A stretch of 51,684 bases of DNA, from NCBI GenBank assembly GCA_025056965.1, contig JANWVF010000045.1, positions 1 through 51,684 of the forward strand. The letters run 5' to 3'. Numbering within the stretch: position 1 is the first letter of the stretch; every line of letters begins with the position of its first letter. The notes beneath the pieces are model-generated. The model had not been told where the DNA came from and made no database searches. It worked only from the letters and a program-made list of their open reading frames with translations. This stretch comes from Thermoflexales bacterium (GTDB lineage: Bacteria > Chloroflexota > Anaerolineae > J036 > Brachytrichaceae). A program made the translations under genes and the position numbers. This document shows, one piece after another, positions 34,286 through 43,098 of this stretch.

Positions 34286-35722
34286 CTACGATAGTCCCTC
34301 TTCCTTCAAGATCGTCTCCGGCTCAACGCGGTCGAATGGTCGCTCGCGCCTCACCAGCACTAGCCACACGAACGCGAACACAGCACACACCGCCAGCATG
34401 ATGACAAACGGCACGTAGATCTGCTCGGAAGTGAGGAACGGCGGCGTGATGAACCCGATCGTTATCAGCATGCCAAGCGTAGCGATGATCTGCAGCAGCG
34501 GATACAGTGGCGCCTTGTACGGCCGATTGAGGTCGGGCCGACGCGCGCGCAGCACTATGACCGAGATGTTCACCAGCACATAGCCAAAGATCCACGCGCA
34601 CACACCGGCCAGCACGAACGCGATGACGCTGTTGATGTTGCCCTGAATTGAAATTGCGCCAATGATGGGGATGAGGGCCGCGAGGATGATGCCAACCCAT
34701 GGCGTCTTGAAGCGCGGGTGCAGATATCCAAAGATAGATGGCATCGTGCCATCTTTGGCCATACCGTATAGGATGCGTGGAATGCCGGCCAGCAGCGTGT
34801 TCACTGTGGAGCAGCCCGCCAGAAACGCCGCGATTCCCAGCCACAGTTTGCCAATGGGACCGAGAATGGCTAGGCCAAACGCTGGGATGGCCAGCGGCGT
34901 GTCAAATGTGAACACGCCCGGCTCAACCTCGGTGTTAGGCACTTGTCGCGCGATGCCCGCGCCATACACGAACATCGCCGCTGCGACCATCGTCACGCCC
35001 AGATACATCGCCAGCGGAATTGTGCGGTTGGGATTTTTCAGTTCGGGTGCCAGCGGCGTGACGTATTCCACGCCCACGAACAGAAACATCGCTAGGCCCA
35101 CCATTGCCAGCACGCTGTTGAGGTCGGTGCCGACGTTCGATTCGCCGAAGAAGCCGGTGACGCCGGACTGTGGCGCTCTTAGCACCCCGATCAACCCGAA
35201 GCTGAACAGCGTCACCCACATAACACCGGTCATAAGAGTCTCGATCCGCCCGAATACGTTTACGCCTAGCATATTGATTACCATGAATACCAGCACCACC
35301 AGCGTGCCGATGATCCACGTTGATTCGGTCGGCAAGGTGAGGTCGAAGTTCACTCGCGCAAACAGGCCAATTGATGCCACTTCGGCAGTGCCAGCGAACA
35401 CATGCACGACGAGATAGGCTGCCAGCGTAGCCATGATGGCCAGCAATCGGCCCAGGCCGGCGGCTACGTAGTCATACACCGCGCCCGATGTAGGCAGGAT
35501 GCCTGCGGCCTCGGCAAAGCTGGAGCTCTGGCACAACATGATGACGTAGGCGATGAGGATAGCGATGGCAAAGACCCAGCCGCCTGCGCCGTAGCCCTGC
35601 GTCGCGGTGAGCAGCACCGACGACGCAATGATGAGACCAATGGCTGCAGCCAGTGCGTCGGGGAAGCCAAGCGCGCCGAGCGCTAGTTTGGGAGTGTGCT
35701 CGTCTGTGGGTTTTATAGACAT
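34286..35722 (-). CDS. APC-superfamily amino acid/amine permease
   Basis: This 478-residue permease has 12 transmembrane helices. Helix I has the unwound substrate-binding segment AAAIGLIIASSVLLTATQG. Cytoplasmic loops include PELKNPNRTIPLA near residue 230 and the conserved RILYGMAKDGTMP near 325, which mark the amino acid-polyamine-organocation group. It should import the amino acid or amine that the module degrades. ATG 35722 follows AGGAGA with normal spacing. It is the third gene of the module, 27 bases after the aldehyde dehydrogenase. Substrate specificity cannot be read from sequence; an aromatic amino acid would suit the downstream decarboxylase. Confidence 0.92.
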   Translation of the reverse strand: MSIKPTDEHTPKLALGALGFPDALAAAIGLIIASSVLLTATQGYGAGGWVFAIAILIAYVIMLCQSSSFAEAAGILPTSGAVYDYVAAGLGRLLAIMATLAAYLVVHVFAGTAEVASIGLFARVNFDLTLPTESTWIIGTLVVLVFMVINMLGVNVFGRIETLMTGVMWVTLFSFGLIGVLRAPQSGVTGFFGESNVGTDLNSVLAMVGLAMFLFVGVEYVTPLAPELKNPNRTIPLAMYLGVTMVAAAMFVYGAGIARQVPNTEVEPGVFTFDTPLAIPAFGLAILGPIGKLWLGIAAFLAGCSTVNTLLAGIPRILYGMAKDGTMPSIFGYLHPRFKTPWVGIILAALIPIIGAISIQGNINSVIAFVLAGVCAWIFGYVLVNISVIVLRARRPDLNRPYKAPLYPLLQIIATLGMLITIGFITPPFLTSEQIYVPFVIMLAVCAVFAFVWLVLVRRERPFDRVEPETILKEEGLS

Positions 35723-35749
35723 GCGATTCTCCTGAGTGATGGGGGATGC

Positions 35750-37222
35750 CTAAGCAAACGTGCCAATGCGATAACACACGTTCTTAACGTCGCAGTAGAA
35801 GTCGAAGCTCCACAGGCCGCCTTCGCGCCCGATGCCACTATGACGCGCGCCACCGAACGGTGCTGCTAAGTCGCGCACGAAGAAGCAGTTCACCCACGCT
35901 GTGCCCGCTACTACAGCATTTGCCACGCGGTTGGCCCGCGCTTCATCGCGAGTGAAGATCACTGCTGCCAGGCCATATTCGGTGTCGTTGGCCATTGCAA
36001 TCGCTTCGTCTTCGTCGTGGAAGGCTTGCAGGGTGAGCACCGGCCCGAACACTTCCTTGCGCAGAATCTCGGCGCGGGGCGGTACATCAATGAACAATGT
36101 CGGCTCGAAATACAACCCACCGAGTTGCGGGTTCACTTTGCCGCCATACACCAGTCGCGCGCCGTCACGCACGGCGCCGTCCACAAATCGCTGCACCCGC
36201 GCTAGGTGATCGGGATGGATAAGCGGCCCAAACTCGTTGCCTGCCACGCGGGGATCGCCATACTTGATATGTGGCGCGCGCTCGATCATGCCTTCGAGGA
36301 AACGATCGTAGATGCCATGCTGCACCAGCAGGCGCGTGCCCGCTAAACACACCTGGCCGGCGTTGTCGTACTGGCCGAGGGCAGTCTTCAGCGCCAGCTC
36401 GAAGTCGGCGTCGTCGAAGACGATGAAGGGGCTTTTGCCGCCCAGTTCAAAGCTGACCGGCGTGAGGTTCTTCGCGGCCGCTGCGCCGATCAGCCGTGCA
36501 GTCTCGGGTGAGCCAGTAAAGGCGATGCGCTCGACGTCTGGATGCGCCACCAGCGCCGCGCCGGCCTCTTCGCCGATCCCCTGCACTACGTTGATCACGC
36601 CCGGCGGCACGCCTGCCTCGAGTGCACAGTCGGCGAGGAGCGACGCGGTGAGCGGCGCCCACTCCGGCGGCTTGAGCACGACAGTATTGCCCGCAGCCAG
36701 CGCCGGGCCAATGCGCCACGTGGCTAGCATAAGCGGCGCATTCCAGGGTGTGATCACCGCCGTCACGCCAGCTGGGTCGTAGCACACGCGGTTGTGCGCA
36801 TTGGCCGGTTGGGTGTCCCATTCAGCTGGGCGCAGGTTTTCGGCGTAGTCGGCGAAGAAGCGAATGTTATAGGCTGCGCGCCTCATCACGCGCAGGCGCA
36901 TCGCCTCGAGCAGCGAGCCGTTATCGTGCGTTTCGACTAAGGCAAGGTCGTCGTTACGTCGCTCAATTGCGTCGGCGAGGCGGCGCAAAATGGGTCCGCG
37001 CCCGTGCGGCCCCAGCGCGGCCCATCCCGCGAAGGCAGCTTTGGCCGCAGCTACAGCCTGGTCCACTTCCGCTTCGCCGCCAGCGGCGACGTGGGCCAAC
37101 ACCGTCTGGTCAATCGGAGAAATGTCAATGAACCGCCTGGCTGAACCAACACGCTGGTTGTTGATGAAGTGATCAGTTTTGACAGCGATGCCGGCAACAA
37201 TGGCCTGAGATGAGTCGGCCAC
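35750..37222 (-). CDS. NAD(P)-dependent aldehyde dehydrogenase (HpaE/BetB-like)
   Basis: This 490-residue ALDH superfamily enzyme oxidises an aldehyde to an acid. The catalytic Cys292 lies in AGQVCLAGTR. The general base Glu is in FELGGKSP near residue 258, the Rossmann Gly motif FTGSPETARLIG near 235, and Asn in TPWNAPLM near 160. It starts with GTG at 37222 behind GGAG. Patterns fit the 5-carboxymethyl-2-hydroxymuconate semialdehyde or betaine aldehyde dehydrogenase branch. In this module it would oxidise a semialdehyde made by extradiol cleavage, or an aldehyde from an amine. A MarR-like operator palindrome lies 33 to 49 bases upstream. Confidence 0.93.
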   Translation of the reverse strand: MADSSQAIVAGIAVKTDHFINNQRVGSARRFIDISPIDQTVLAHVAAGGEAEVDQAVAAAKAAFAGWAALGPHGRGPILRRLADAIERRNDDLALVETHDNGSLLEAMRLRVMRRAAYNIRFFADYAENLRPAEWDTQPANAHNRVCYDPAGVTAVITPWNAPLMLATWRIGPALAAGNTVVLKPPEWAPLTASLLADCALEAGVPPGVINVVQGIGEEAGAALVAHPDVERIAFTGSPETARLIGAAAAKNLTPVSFELGGKSPFIVFDDADFELALKTALGQYDNAGQVCLAGTRLLVQHGIYDRFLEGMIERAPHIKYGDPRVAGNEFGPLIHPDHLARVQRFVDGAVRDGARLVYGGKVNPQLGGLYFEPTLFIDVPPRAEILRKEVFGPVLTLQAFHDEDEAIAMANDTEYGLAAVIFTRDEARANRVANAVVAGTAWVNCFFVRDLAAPFGGARHSGIGREGGLWSFDFYCDVKNVCYRIGTFA

Positions 37223-37254
37223 AGAATACTCCAGATTGATAGATGTCTAACGAT

Positions 37255-37271
37255 CTTGAATACTAGTCAAG
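37255..37271. promoter_or_regulatory. Candidate MarR-family operator
   Basis: CTTGAATACTAGTCAAG is a 17-base near-palindrome with perfect 5-base arms CTTGA/TCAAG and a TA-C-TA core. It lies in the 61-base gap between the marR-like gene and the aldehyde dehydrogenase. MarR proteins bind 16-20 base palindromes often containing TTGA/TCAA. Position and form suit control of the catabolic module. Confidence 0.5.
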
Positions 37272-37283
37272 TGGCGAATAAAG

Positions 37284-37877
37284 TCAAGCCGATCGTCGGT
37301 TGCGCTTTCTGTTCACACTTGTCTTGCGCGCGCGCGTAGCCGCGCGAGATGTGCCTTGAGGCGATTGAGGCTCGGCTGTGTCGTTGCGAGTGATGCCATC
37401 CACGACTTTGCGCAGCAAGCGGGCGATCTCGGCGCGCTCTTCGGGATCGAGCACGCTGGAGATTTCCTGTTCGCCGCGGTTGAAGCGCGGGAAGAGTTCC
37501 TTGATGAGCGCTTCGCCTGCAGGCGTGAGCGAGGCAGTGACTAGCCGGCCATCATCCGGCGATGATGCGCGCACGCACAGGCCGCGCCTTTCCAGCATGG
37601 TCAGGTTGCTGGTGATGGTCGGGCGAGACACGCCCTGCAACCGGGCGATGTCGCGCACTTCGGCCGGCCCCCACACCCATACAATGAACAAGGTCGAGAA
37701 GCCTGACCATGTCAACCGGTAGCTCCGGAGCACCGAGCGTTCGAGCTTGAGCTTCATTGCCATGGCCGCCCGCCAGATGTTGGAAGCGACGGCCAGAGCA
37801 GGATAGTCAATGGGCAGGCCGGAGATGCGGCGCATGATGTCGCGCTCCTCCGGCCGCAAGTCGTCACTCACGCGCAC
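37284..37877 (-). CDS. MarR-family transcriptional regulator
   Basis: This 197-residue winged-helix regulator has the HTH near residues 80-98 (VRDIARLQGVSRPTITSNLTML). The wing includes SSPDDGRLVTASLTPAG, a typical MarR D-x-R segment. The N-terminal helix forms the dimer interface. The tail from about residue 165 is basic and disordered (RATRARKTSVNRKRNRR), unusual for the family. It starts at GTG 37877, where a -10-like TAGAAT at 37885-37890 would give a nearly leaderless transcript; ATG 37835 is an alternative. It stands first in the catabolic module and probably represses it until an aromatic ligand is present. Confidence 0.85.
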   Translation of the reverse strand: MRVSDDLRPEERDIMRRISGLPIDYPALAVASNIWRAAMAMKLKLERSVLRSYRLTWSGFSTLFIVWVWGPAEVRDIARLQGVSRPTITSNLTMLERRGLCVRASSPDDGRLVTASLTPAGEALIKELFPRFNRGEQEISSVLDPEERAEIARLLRKVVDGITRNDTAEPQSPQGTSRAATRARKTSVNRKRNRRSA

Positions 37878-37895
37878 AACGAAGATTCTATCCGC

Positions 37896-38337
37896 CTAGC
37901 GGCGTGATGCTGAGTTCGGAGAGTGCCTGAATCCGAATGCGCGCGCAGTCCCGCGAATAGCGTGAGTGATGCGCGGATGCGCCTGCTTGAACAACCCCCG
38001 CCGATTCCAGTGTTGACAAATAGCGTAACTGCCCACCGCAATGCCTCCACACAGTGCAGAAAGCGTCGCGTGCGGCGTGCCAAGCGCGCCAGATCCTGCC
38101 GAAACCTAGCATAGCCCGCCTTAGCCGCAACGGTCTGTGACTTGCCCAGCGCAACCAGCTGTAATCCGTCACGGTAGTCTGAAGCGTTTAGGCACTGAAG
38201 CAGTGGCATGCGCCCGTGATGTTGCCCCAGTTAGCTACCGATTGATGATGGATGTGCAGATTGCGCCCGATGCATCGGAAGCTCTGATCGTCCCGTTTCA
38301 GCCACTCGTGACGCCTCTCCACTAGCTGACCAACCAT
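37896..38337 (-). pseudogene. Degraded IS1-like transposase remnant
   Basis: Three overlapping minus-strand frames together give pieces of an IS1-type transposase. From 38337 to about 38200 an HTH-like segment reads IGRNLHIHHQSVANWGN. From 38209 onward another frame reads KSQTVAAKAGY, then RFRQDLARLARRTRRF, then LHCVEALRWAVTLFV. After a frameshift near 38015 the end reads QHWNRRGLFKQAHPRITHA with a stop at 37896. The LaRLaRrTrrF and hWNRR patterns are typical of the C-terminal part. The DDE core between the HTH and this part is missing, so it is a dead copy with two frameshifts and an internal deletion. It abuts the marR gene. Confidence 0.65.
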
Positions 38338-38485
38338 ATAATGGCAACATCCATCGTGCACATGCAGGGTTTGCCAGAGAAGTTCAGGCACCGCACAGCG
38401 CCGCCACACACGCTGCGCTTCTCTGCTACTCGCAGGCATAGGAACGCTTGCTTCGTCATGAAAGTAAAAGTGGAGGAGCAAACAC
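38210..38485. other. Upstream region of RCC1 genes
   Basis: The left part is the N-terminal piece of the transposase remnant. The rest has no gene. A TATAAT at 38337-38342 without a matching -35 is the only promoter-like signal. GGAGG at 38472-38476 is the RBS of the first RCC1 gene. Confidence 0.5.
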
Positions 38486-40765
38486 ATGAACAGGCTTGGA
38501 GCAGGAGCGGTGCTTGCACTCGGGGCACTTCTCCTCGTGGCGCCTACTGCGCAAGGCAGATTAGCGCTGGGCATGCGCGCTTCCGGCGCGATCTACGGCA
38601 GCCGCGTGGCTGCGCCTAGCCAACAGGCCGCATCGCTGAGCGGCGCTCAAACGCTTGCCCTCGGCGGATACCACACGTGCGCCTTGATGGAGGCAGGTGA
38701 GATCCTGTGTTGGGGCTACAACATCCATGGTCAGCTCGGCGATGGGGAGACGATCAGCGATCGCGCCAGACCGGGGAGAGTGGTGCAGCTTCGCGATGTG
38801 CGCGCTGCCGCCAGCGGCTGGTTTCACACCTGCGCCATCACACAGACAGGCGGGGTTCAATGTTGGGGGAACAACCTCGATGGTCAGCTCGGCAACGGCG
38901 GCAGGATAAGCAGCAATGCGCCCGTCGCCGTGCTCGGCCTGGATGGAGGGGTGCGCGCGCTCGCCGCCGGCGCCTATCACACCTGTGCCCTAATGGAGGA
39001 TGGAGCCATCAAATGCTGGGGCGCAAACAGTTCCGGACAGCTGGGCAACGCGACGACCGACTCGAGCGACAGGCCTGTCGAAGTATCTCAACTCAGGCAG
39101 CCAGCTCAAGCGATCACCTCCGGCGAGCTGCACACCTGCGCCGTCGTGCAAGGCGGGGAAGTGTGGTGCTGGGGGAGCAACGACGCGGGGCAGCTGGGCA
39201 GCGACGGTGAAGAGAGCCTCACGCCTGTTAAGGTCGTCGGATTAAGTGGCGCCGCTCGGGCGATCAGCGCCGGCGCGCGCCACACCTGCGCGTTGCTAGA
39301 CAGAGGCGCAGTTCAGTGCTGGGGCAACAATGCCAATGGCCAGCTGGGCAACGGCGAGACCGAAAGCAGCTCGAGGCCGGTGACCGTGCAAGGGCTGAGC
39401 AACGCCCGCGCCATCGCTGCCGGCGGATATCACACCTGCGCATTGACTGCAAACAACGACGTGCGCTGCTGGGGGGCAAATAACCTAGGGCAGATCGGCG
39501 ACCGCACGACCGACGACCGCACGGTGCCGGTCGTCGTGCAAGATGTGAGCAACGCGCGCGCCATCGGCGCGGGCTTGTATCACACCTGCGCCGTGGCGCA
39601 GCGCGGCGAGATTCGCTGCTGGGGCTTGAACGACACCGGGCAGCTGGGCAACGGCGAGGCTGCAAAGGCGCTTGACCCTGTGAATGTCAGCGGTTTGACG
39701 AGTGCTGCGCGCGCCCTCGCTGCCGGCAGCGAACATACCTGCGCGCTGGCAGCCGACGGCGGCATGCGCTGCTGGGGCGCGAATCTCTTTGGGCAACTAG
39801 GGGACGGCAGCCAGCAGAACCGCGCGACGCCTGTCGCCGTGTCGGGCTTGAGCGGACGCGCGCGCGCCATCGTTGCGGGGGACAACCACACCTGCGCGCT
39901 CATGGAAGGCGGCGACGTGCTGTGTTGGGGACAAAACCAGTCCGGCCAGTTGGGCAATAACTCCACGGATAGCGCGCGCACTCCTGAGCGCGTGCTCAAC
40001 CTATCTCGCGACGTGCAGAGCCTCGCTGCGGGCGGTCAGCACACCTGTGCCCTGACCGCCGCCGGCGGGGTGTTGTGCTGGGGAAGCAACCGCTACGGTC
40101 AGCTTGGCGACGGGACGACGACTGACCGGCTCGTGCCGTCATCCGTGCCCGGCCTGACCGGTAGTGTGCGCGCTGTGGCAGCAGGCGCGAGTCATACTTG
40201 TGCGCTCGTAACGAACGGCGTCCGCTGCTGGGGCAGCAATATCTTCGCTCAACTCGGCAACGGGCACACCGATGGATTCAGTCCGACGCCGGTGGACGTC
40301 ATCGGTCTTGGAGCTGACGTTCAGGCGCTCTCCGCCGGCGATGGTTACACCTGTGCTCTGCTGCGTGGCGGCAGCCTGCGCTGCTGGGGGCTAAACGAGT
40401 TTGGTCAACTCGGTGATGGCACGCTGCTGATGCGCCTGGCGCCCGTCCAAGTCCGGCGGTTGAGCGGCAGCGCGCAGGCAGTCTCGGCAAGCGGTGCGCG
40501 CCATGCCTGCGCCGTCGTCTCCGGCGGCGTGGCCTGCTGGGGCAGCAATAATGAAGGTCAACTCGGCGTCCGGCGAGTCGCGCAGAGCAGCACCCCTGTC
40601 CTCATAGCGGGTTTGAGCAACGTGCAGTCCGTAGCGGTGGGGCAATATCACACATGCGCCCTGACTCGCACAGGGGGCGTTCAGTGTTGGGGGCTAAACG
40701 GCAGTGGACAAGTCGGCAACGGCGCGCCGGGCTACCGCGCACAGCCTGTGAGCGTCATCCGATAG
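38486..40765 (+). CDS. Secreted 14-blade RCC1-repeat protein (first copy)
   Basis: This 759-residue protein has a signal peptide (MNRLGAGAVLALGALLLV) followed by 14 tandem RCC1 blades of about 50 residues. Each follows the pattern AAG-x2-HTCAL ... CWG-x-N-x2-GQLG-x-G. Fourteen equals two seven-bladed beta-propellers, joined head to tail. Each blade keeps two Cys about 9-12 residues apart, probably a disulfide, which suits an extracellular location. RCC1 propellers bind proteins or ligands; no catalytic motif is visible. ATG 38486 has GGAGG nine bases upstream. A close paralogue starts 31 bases after the stop, pointing to one operon made by gene duplication. Confidence 0.88.
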   Translation: MNRLGAGAVLALGALLLVAPTAQGRLALGMRASGAIYGSRVAAPSQQAASLSGAQTLALGGYHTCALMEAGEILCWGYNIHGQLGDGETISDRARPGRVVQLRDVRAAASGWFHTCAITQTGGVQCWGNNLDGQLGNGGRISSNAPVAVLGLDGGVRALAAGAYHTCALMEDGAIKCWGANSSGQLGNATTDSSDRPVEVSQLRQPAQAITSGELHTCAVVQGGEVWCWGSNDAGQLGSDGEESLTPVKVVGLSGAARAISAGARHTCALLDRGAVQCWGNNANGQLGNGETESSSRPVTVQGLSNARAIAAGGYHTCALTANNDVRCWGANNLGQIGDRTTDDRTVPVVVQDVSNARAIGAGLYHTCAVAQRGEIRCWGLNDTGQLGNGEAAKALDPVNVSGLTSAARALAAGSEHTCALAADGGMRCWGANLFGQLGDGSQQNRATPVAVSGLSGRARAIVAGDNHTCALMEGGDVLCWGQNQSGQLGNNSTDSARTPERVLNLSRDVQSLAAGGQHTCALTAAGGVLCWGSNRYGQLGDGTTTDRLVPSSVPGLTGSVRAVAAGASHTCALVTNGVRCWGSNIFAQLGNGHTDGFSPTPVDVIGLGADVQALSAGDGYTCALLRGGSLRCWGLNEFGQLGDGTLLMRLAPVQVRRLSGSAQAVSASGARHACAVVSGGVACWGSNNEGQLGVRRVAQSSTPVLIAGLSNVQSVAVGQYHTCALTRTGGVQCWGLNGSGQVGNGAPGYRAQPVSVIR

Positions 40766-40796
40766 GACAAGTAGAACGAGAGGAGTGTTTGCGAAC

Positions 40797-43061
40797 ATGA
40801 ACCGCTCCATAAGGTTGTTTGCCGTGCTCGCCTTTGGCATGAGCCTGGCCGTTGCGCTTCCCGCTCATGGCAAGTCCACTGGCGAGGTCGCGCGCCAATC
40901 CATACCCTCCGTCTTAAGCGCCCGCACCCTCGCGCTCGGCGCAAATCACACCTGCGCCATCACTCTCCAGGGCGGTGTGAAGTGTTGGGGAAGCAACAAT
41001 CAAGGTCAACTTGGAGACGGCACGCAGGAGGACCGCGCCGCGCCCGTAGATGTGCGCGGCTTGCGCAGCGGCGTCCGCGCGATCACCGCGGGCGCTGCCC
41101 ACACGTGCGCTCTGATGGATAACGGCAGCGTGAAATGCTGGGGCGCCTGGGCGCCGAGCCGCGTCGAAGCTGAGCGGCGCAGCAGCACTACGCCCGTAGA
41201 CATCCCTGATCTGGACAAAGGCGTAATGGCCATCGCAGCAGGTGGAGAACACACCTGCGCGCTGACCCGCGACGGCAGCGTGCTGTGTTGGGGTGAGAAC
41301 TACGCAGGCCAGCTTGGAATTGGCCGACTGTTCGGTAGCTATGCCAGGCCAACCAGGGTGAAAGAGCTAGGCGGCATCGTGCAGGCCGTCGCAGCCGGAA
41401 GAAGTCACACCTGCGCGCTGCTGCAGAGCGGCGAGCTTGAGTGCTGGGGCGATAACAACGATGGTCAGCTTGGCCTGGAGATGGTGTCAACGGGAGGCAT
41501 GGTGTCGCCCCAGCGCGTGCGGGCGCTGCGCGGCAAAGCCGTCGCCGTCACTGCTGGGGCACAACACACTTGTGCCCTCACCGATCGCGGCGAGGTCTTC
41601 TGCTGGGGCAACAATGAAGAAGGCCAACTCGGTGATGTCACCCTCATGCGGCAGGGCGCGATCTCACGGGTGATTGGGCTACCGAGACCCGCGCGGCAGC
41701 TTTCCGCGGGTGACTGGCACACATGCGCGGTATTGACCGACGGCAGCGCCGTCTGCTGGGGCGAAGGCGACTTCGGAAAGCTGGGCGATGGTACGTCATG
41801 GCTCAACAGTGCCGTTCCCGTCGCCGTGTCCGGGCTGAACGGAGGCCTGCGCGAGGTGGCCTCAGGCGGCCATCACACCTGTGCAGTGCTCAGTAACAAT
41901 CAAGTGCTGTGTTGGGGGTCGAACCTCGACGGTCAACTCGGCACGCGCCGGTCCGGTCAAAGTCGCGCACCCACTAATGTCGTCGGGCTGACGAGCGCCG
42001 CTCAAGTCGCCGCCGGGGGATCCTTCACCTGTGCGCTCACCCAAGCAGACAGCGTGCGCTGTTGGGGCGCCAACTTCTCCGGCCAGCTCGGCAATGCCGG
42101 CACAACCGATAGCGCGACCCCGGTGGATGTCGTTGGCTTGAGCGCAGGCGCGCGCGCCGTAGATGTAGGCCCGAACCACGCCTGCGCGATCACGGCGGGC
42201 GGCGGCGTGCGCTGTTGGGGCTACAACTGGGCAGGGCAGCTTGGCGACGGCACGACCGATAACCGAAGCCAGCCGGTCAGCGTGCAAGGGTTGACCGGCG
42301 TGCGCGCGGTGTCCGTCGGCGCGGTGCATACTTGCGCCTTGCTCGAAGCAGGCAACGTGCGCTGCTGGGGCAGCAATGAGTATGGACAGCTCGGTGAGGA
42401 TGCGGTTACGCAGCGCCGAACCCCTGTCGCCGATGTGCGGCTGGAGGGCAGCGCACGCGCGATCGCTGCCGGCGACAACCACACCTGTGCGCTGATGACG
42501 AACGGCAAGGTGAAGTGCTGGGGCTACAACGGCCGAGGTCAGCTCGGCAACGGCAGCACGATCACGAGATCTGTAACCCCTGTGGAAGTCCAAGGCCTCG
42601 ACGGCGAGGTTGTCGCGATCGGTGCCTCAACACACACATGCGCCCTGATGCGCGACGGCAGCATGCGCTGTTGGGGGGACAATCTTTACGGTGCGCTCGG
42701 CGACGGGACGCGCTTGGACGCGCAGACGCCCGTGCGCGTCCAAGGATTAAGCGGCAAAGCGCGCGCCATGGCGCTGGGAGGCTTCTTCACCTGCGCCCTG
42801 CTGGAGAACGGCAGCGTGCAGTGCTGGGGGAGCGACCTGTATGGACAGCTGGGCAAGGCCGCGGCGGTGCAGCAAAACACCCAGCCGGTTGCGATCCAAG
42901 GGCTGGCAGGAACGGCGCAATCCATCTCAGCAGGCGATGATCACGTCTGCGCGGTTCTGAGCAGCGGCGCAGTGCAATGCTGGGGAAGGAACTTCTACGG
43001 CGAGCTCGGGAATGGCACGTCCGGATATCACACGGTACCTGTAGAAGTCGCATCGCAGTGA
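40797..43061 (+). CDS. Secreted 14-blade RCC1-repeat protein (second copy)
   Basis: This 754-residue paralogue has a signal peptide ending near ALPAHGKS and again 14 RCC1 blades with paired Cys. Blade 2 is degenerate, with CWGAWAPSRVEAE in place of the usual GQLG. Blades 6, 12 and 14 vary (GKLG, GALG, GELG). ATG 40797 is chosen because AGGAG lies 11 bases upstream; the GTG at 40785 would sit directly on the Shine-Dalgarno. It probably forms a double seven-bladed propeller outside the membrane, perhaps binding the same partner type as the first copy. The loops between the conserved strands differ strongly between blades, where binding specificity would lie. Confidence 0.88.
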   Translation: MNRSIRLFAVLAFGMSLAVALPAHGKSTGEVARQSIPSVLSARTLALGANHTCAITLQGGVKCWGSNNQGQLGDGTQEDRAAPVDVRGLRSGVRAITAGAAHTCALMDNGSVKCWGAWAPSRVEAERRSSTTPVDIPDLDKGVMAIAAGGEHTCALTRDGSVLCWGENYAGQLGIGRLFGSYARPTRVKELGGIVQAVAAGRSHTCALLQSGELECWGDNNDGQLGLEMVSTGGMVSPQRVRALRGKAVAVTAGAQHTCALTDRGEVFCWGNNEEGQLGDVTLMRQGAISRVIGLPRPARQLSAGDWHTCAVLTDGSAVCWGEGDFGKLGDGTSWLNSAVPVAVSGLNGGLREVASGGHHTCAVLSNNQVLCWGSNLDGQLGTRRSGQSRAPTNVVGLTSAAQVAAGGSFTCALTQADSVRCWGANFSGQLGNAGTTDSATPVDVVGLSAGARAVDVGPNHACAITAGGGVRCWGYNWAGQLGDGTTDNRSQPVSVQGLTGVRAVSVGAVHTCALLEAGNVRCWGSNEYGQLGEDAVTQRRTPVADVRLEGSARAIAAGDNHTCALMTNGKVKCWGYNGRGQLGNGSTITRSVTPVEVQGLDGEVVAIGASTHTCALMRDGSMRCWGDNLYGALGDGTRLDAQTPVRVQGLSGKARAMALGGFFTCALLENGSVQCWGSDLYGQLGKAAAVQQNTQPVAIQGLAGTAQSISAGDDHVCAVLSSGAVQCWGRNFYGELGNGTSGYHTVPVEVASQ

Positions 43062-43098
43062 GCCCTGCGAGGACGGATGAGATCGGCACACTGCCGAG

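Noticed and set aside
37868-38209. 113-codon minus-strand frame as an intact hypothetical gene
   Set aside because: Its middle matches transposase patterns and the rest of the pattern continues in another frame, so it is a pseudogene piece.
38337-38342. TATAAT as promoter of the RCC1 pair
   Set aside because: No -35-like hexamer lies at normal spacing, and the site falls at the edge of the transposase remnant.
38486-43061. Tandem DNA repeats as a CRISPR-like or satellite array
   Set aside because: The period of about 150 bases follows protein blades, with synonymous variation between units, so it is a coding repeat.
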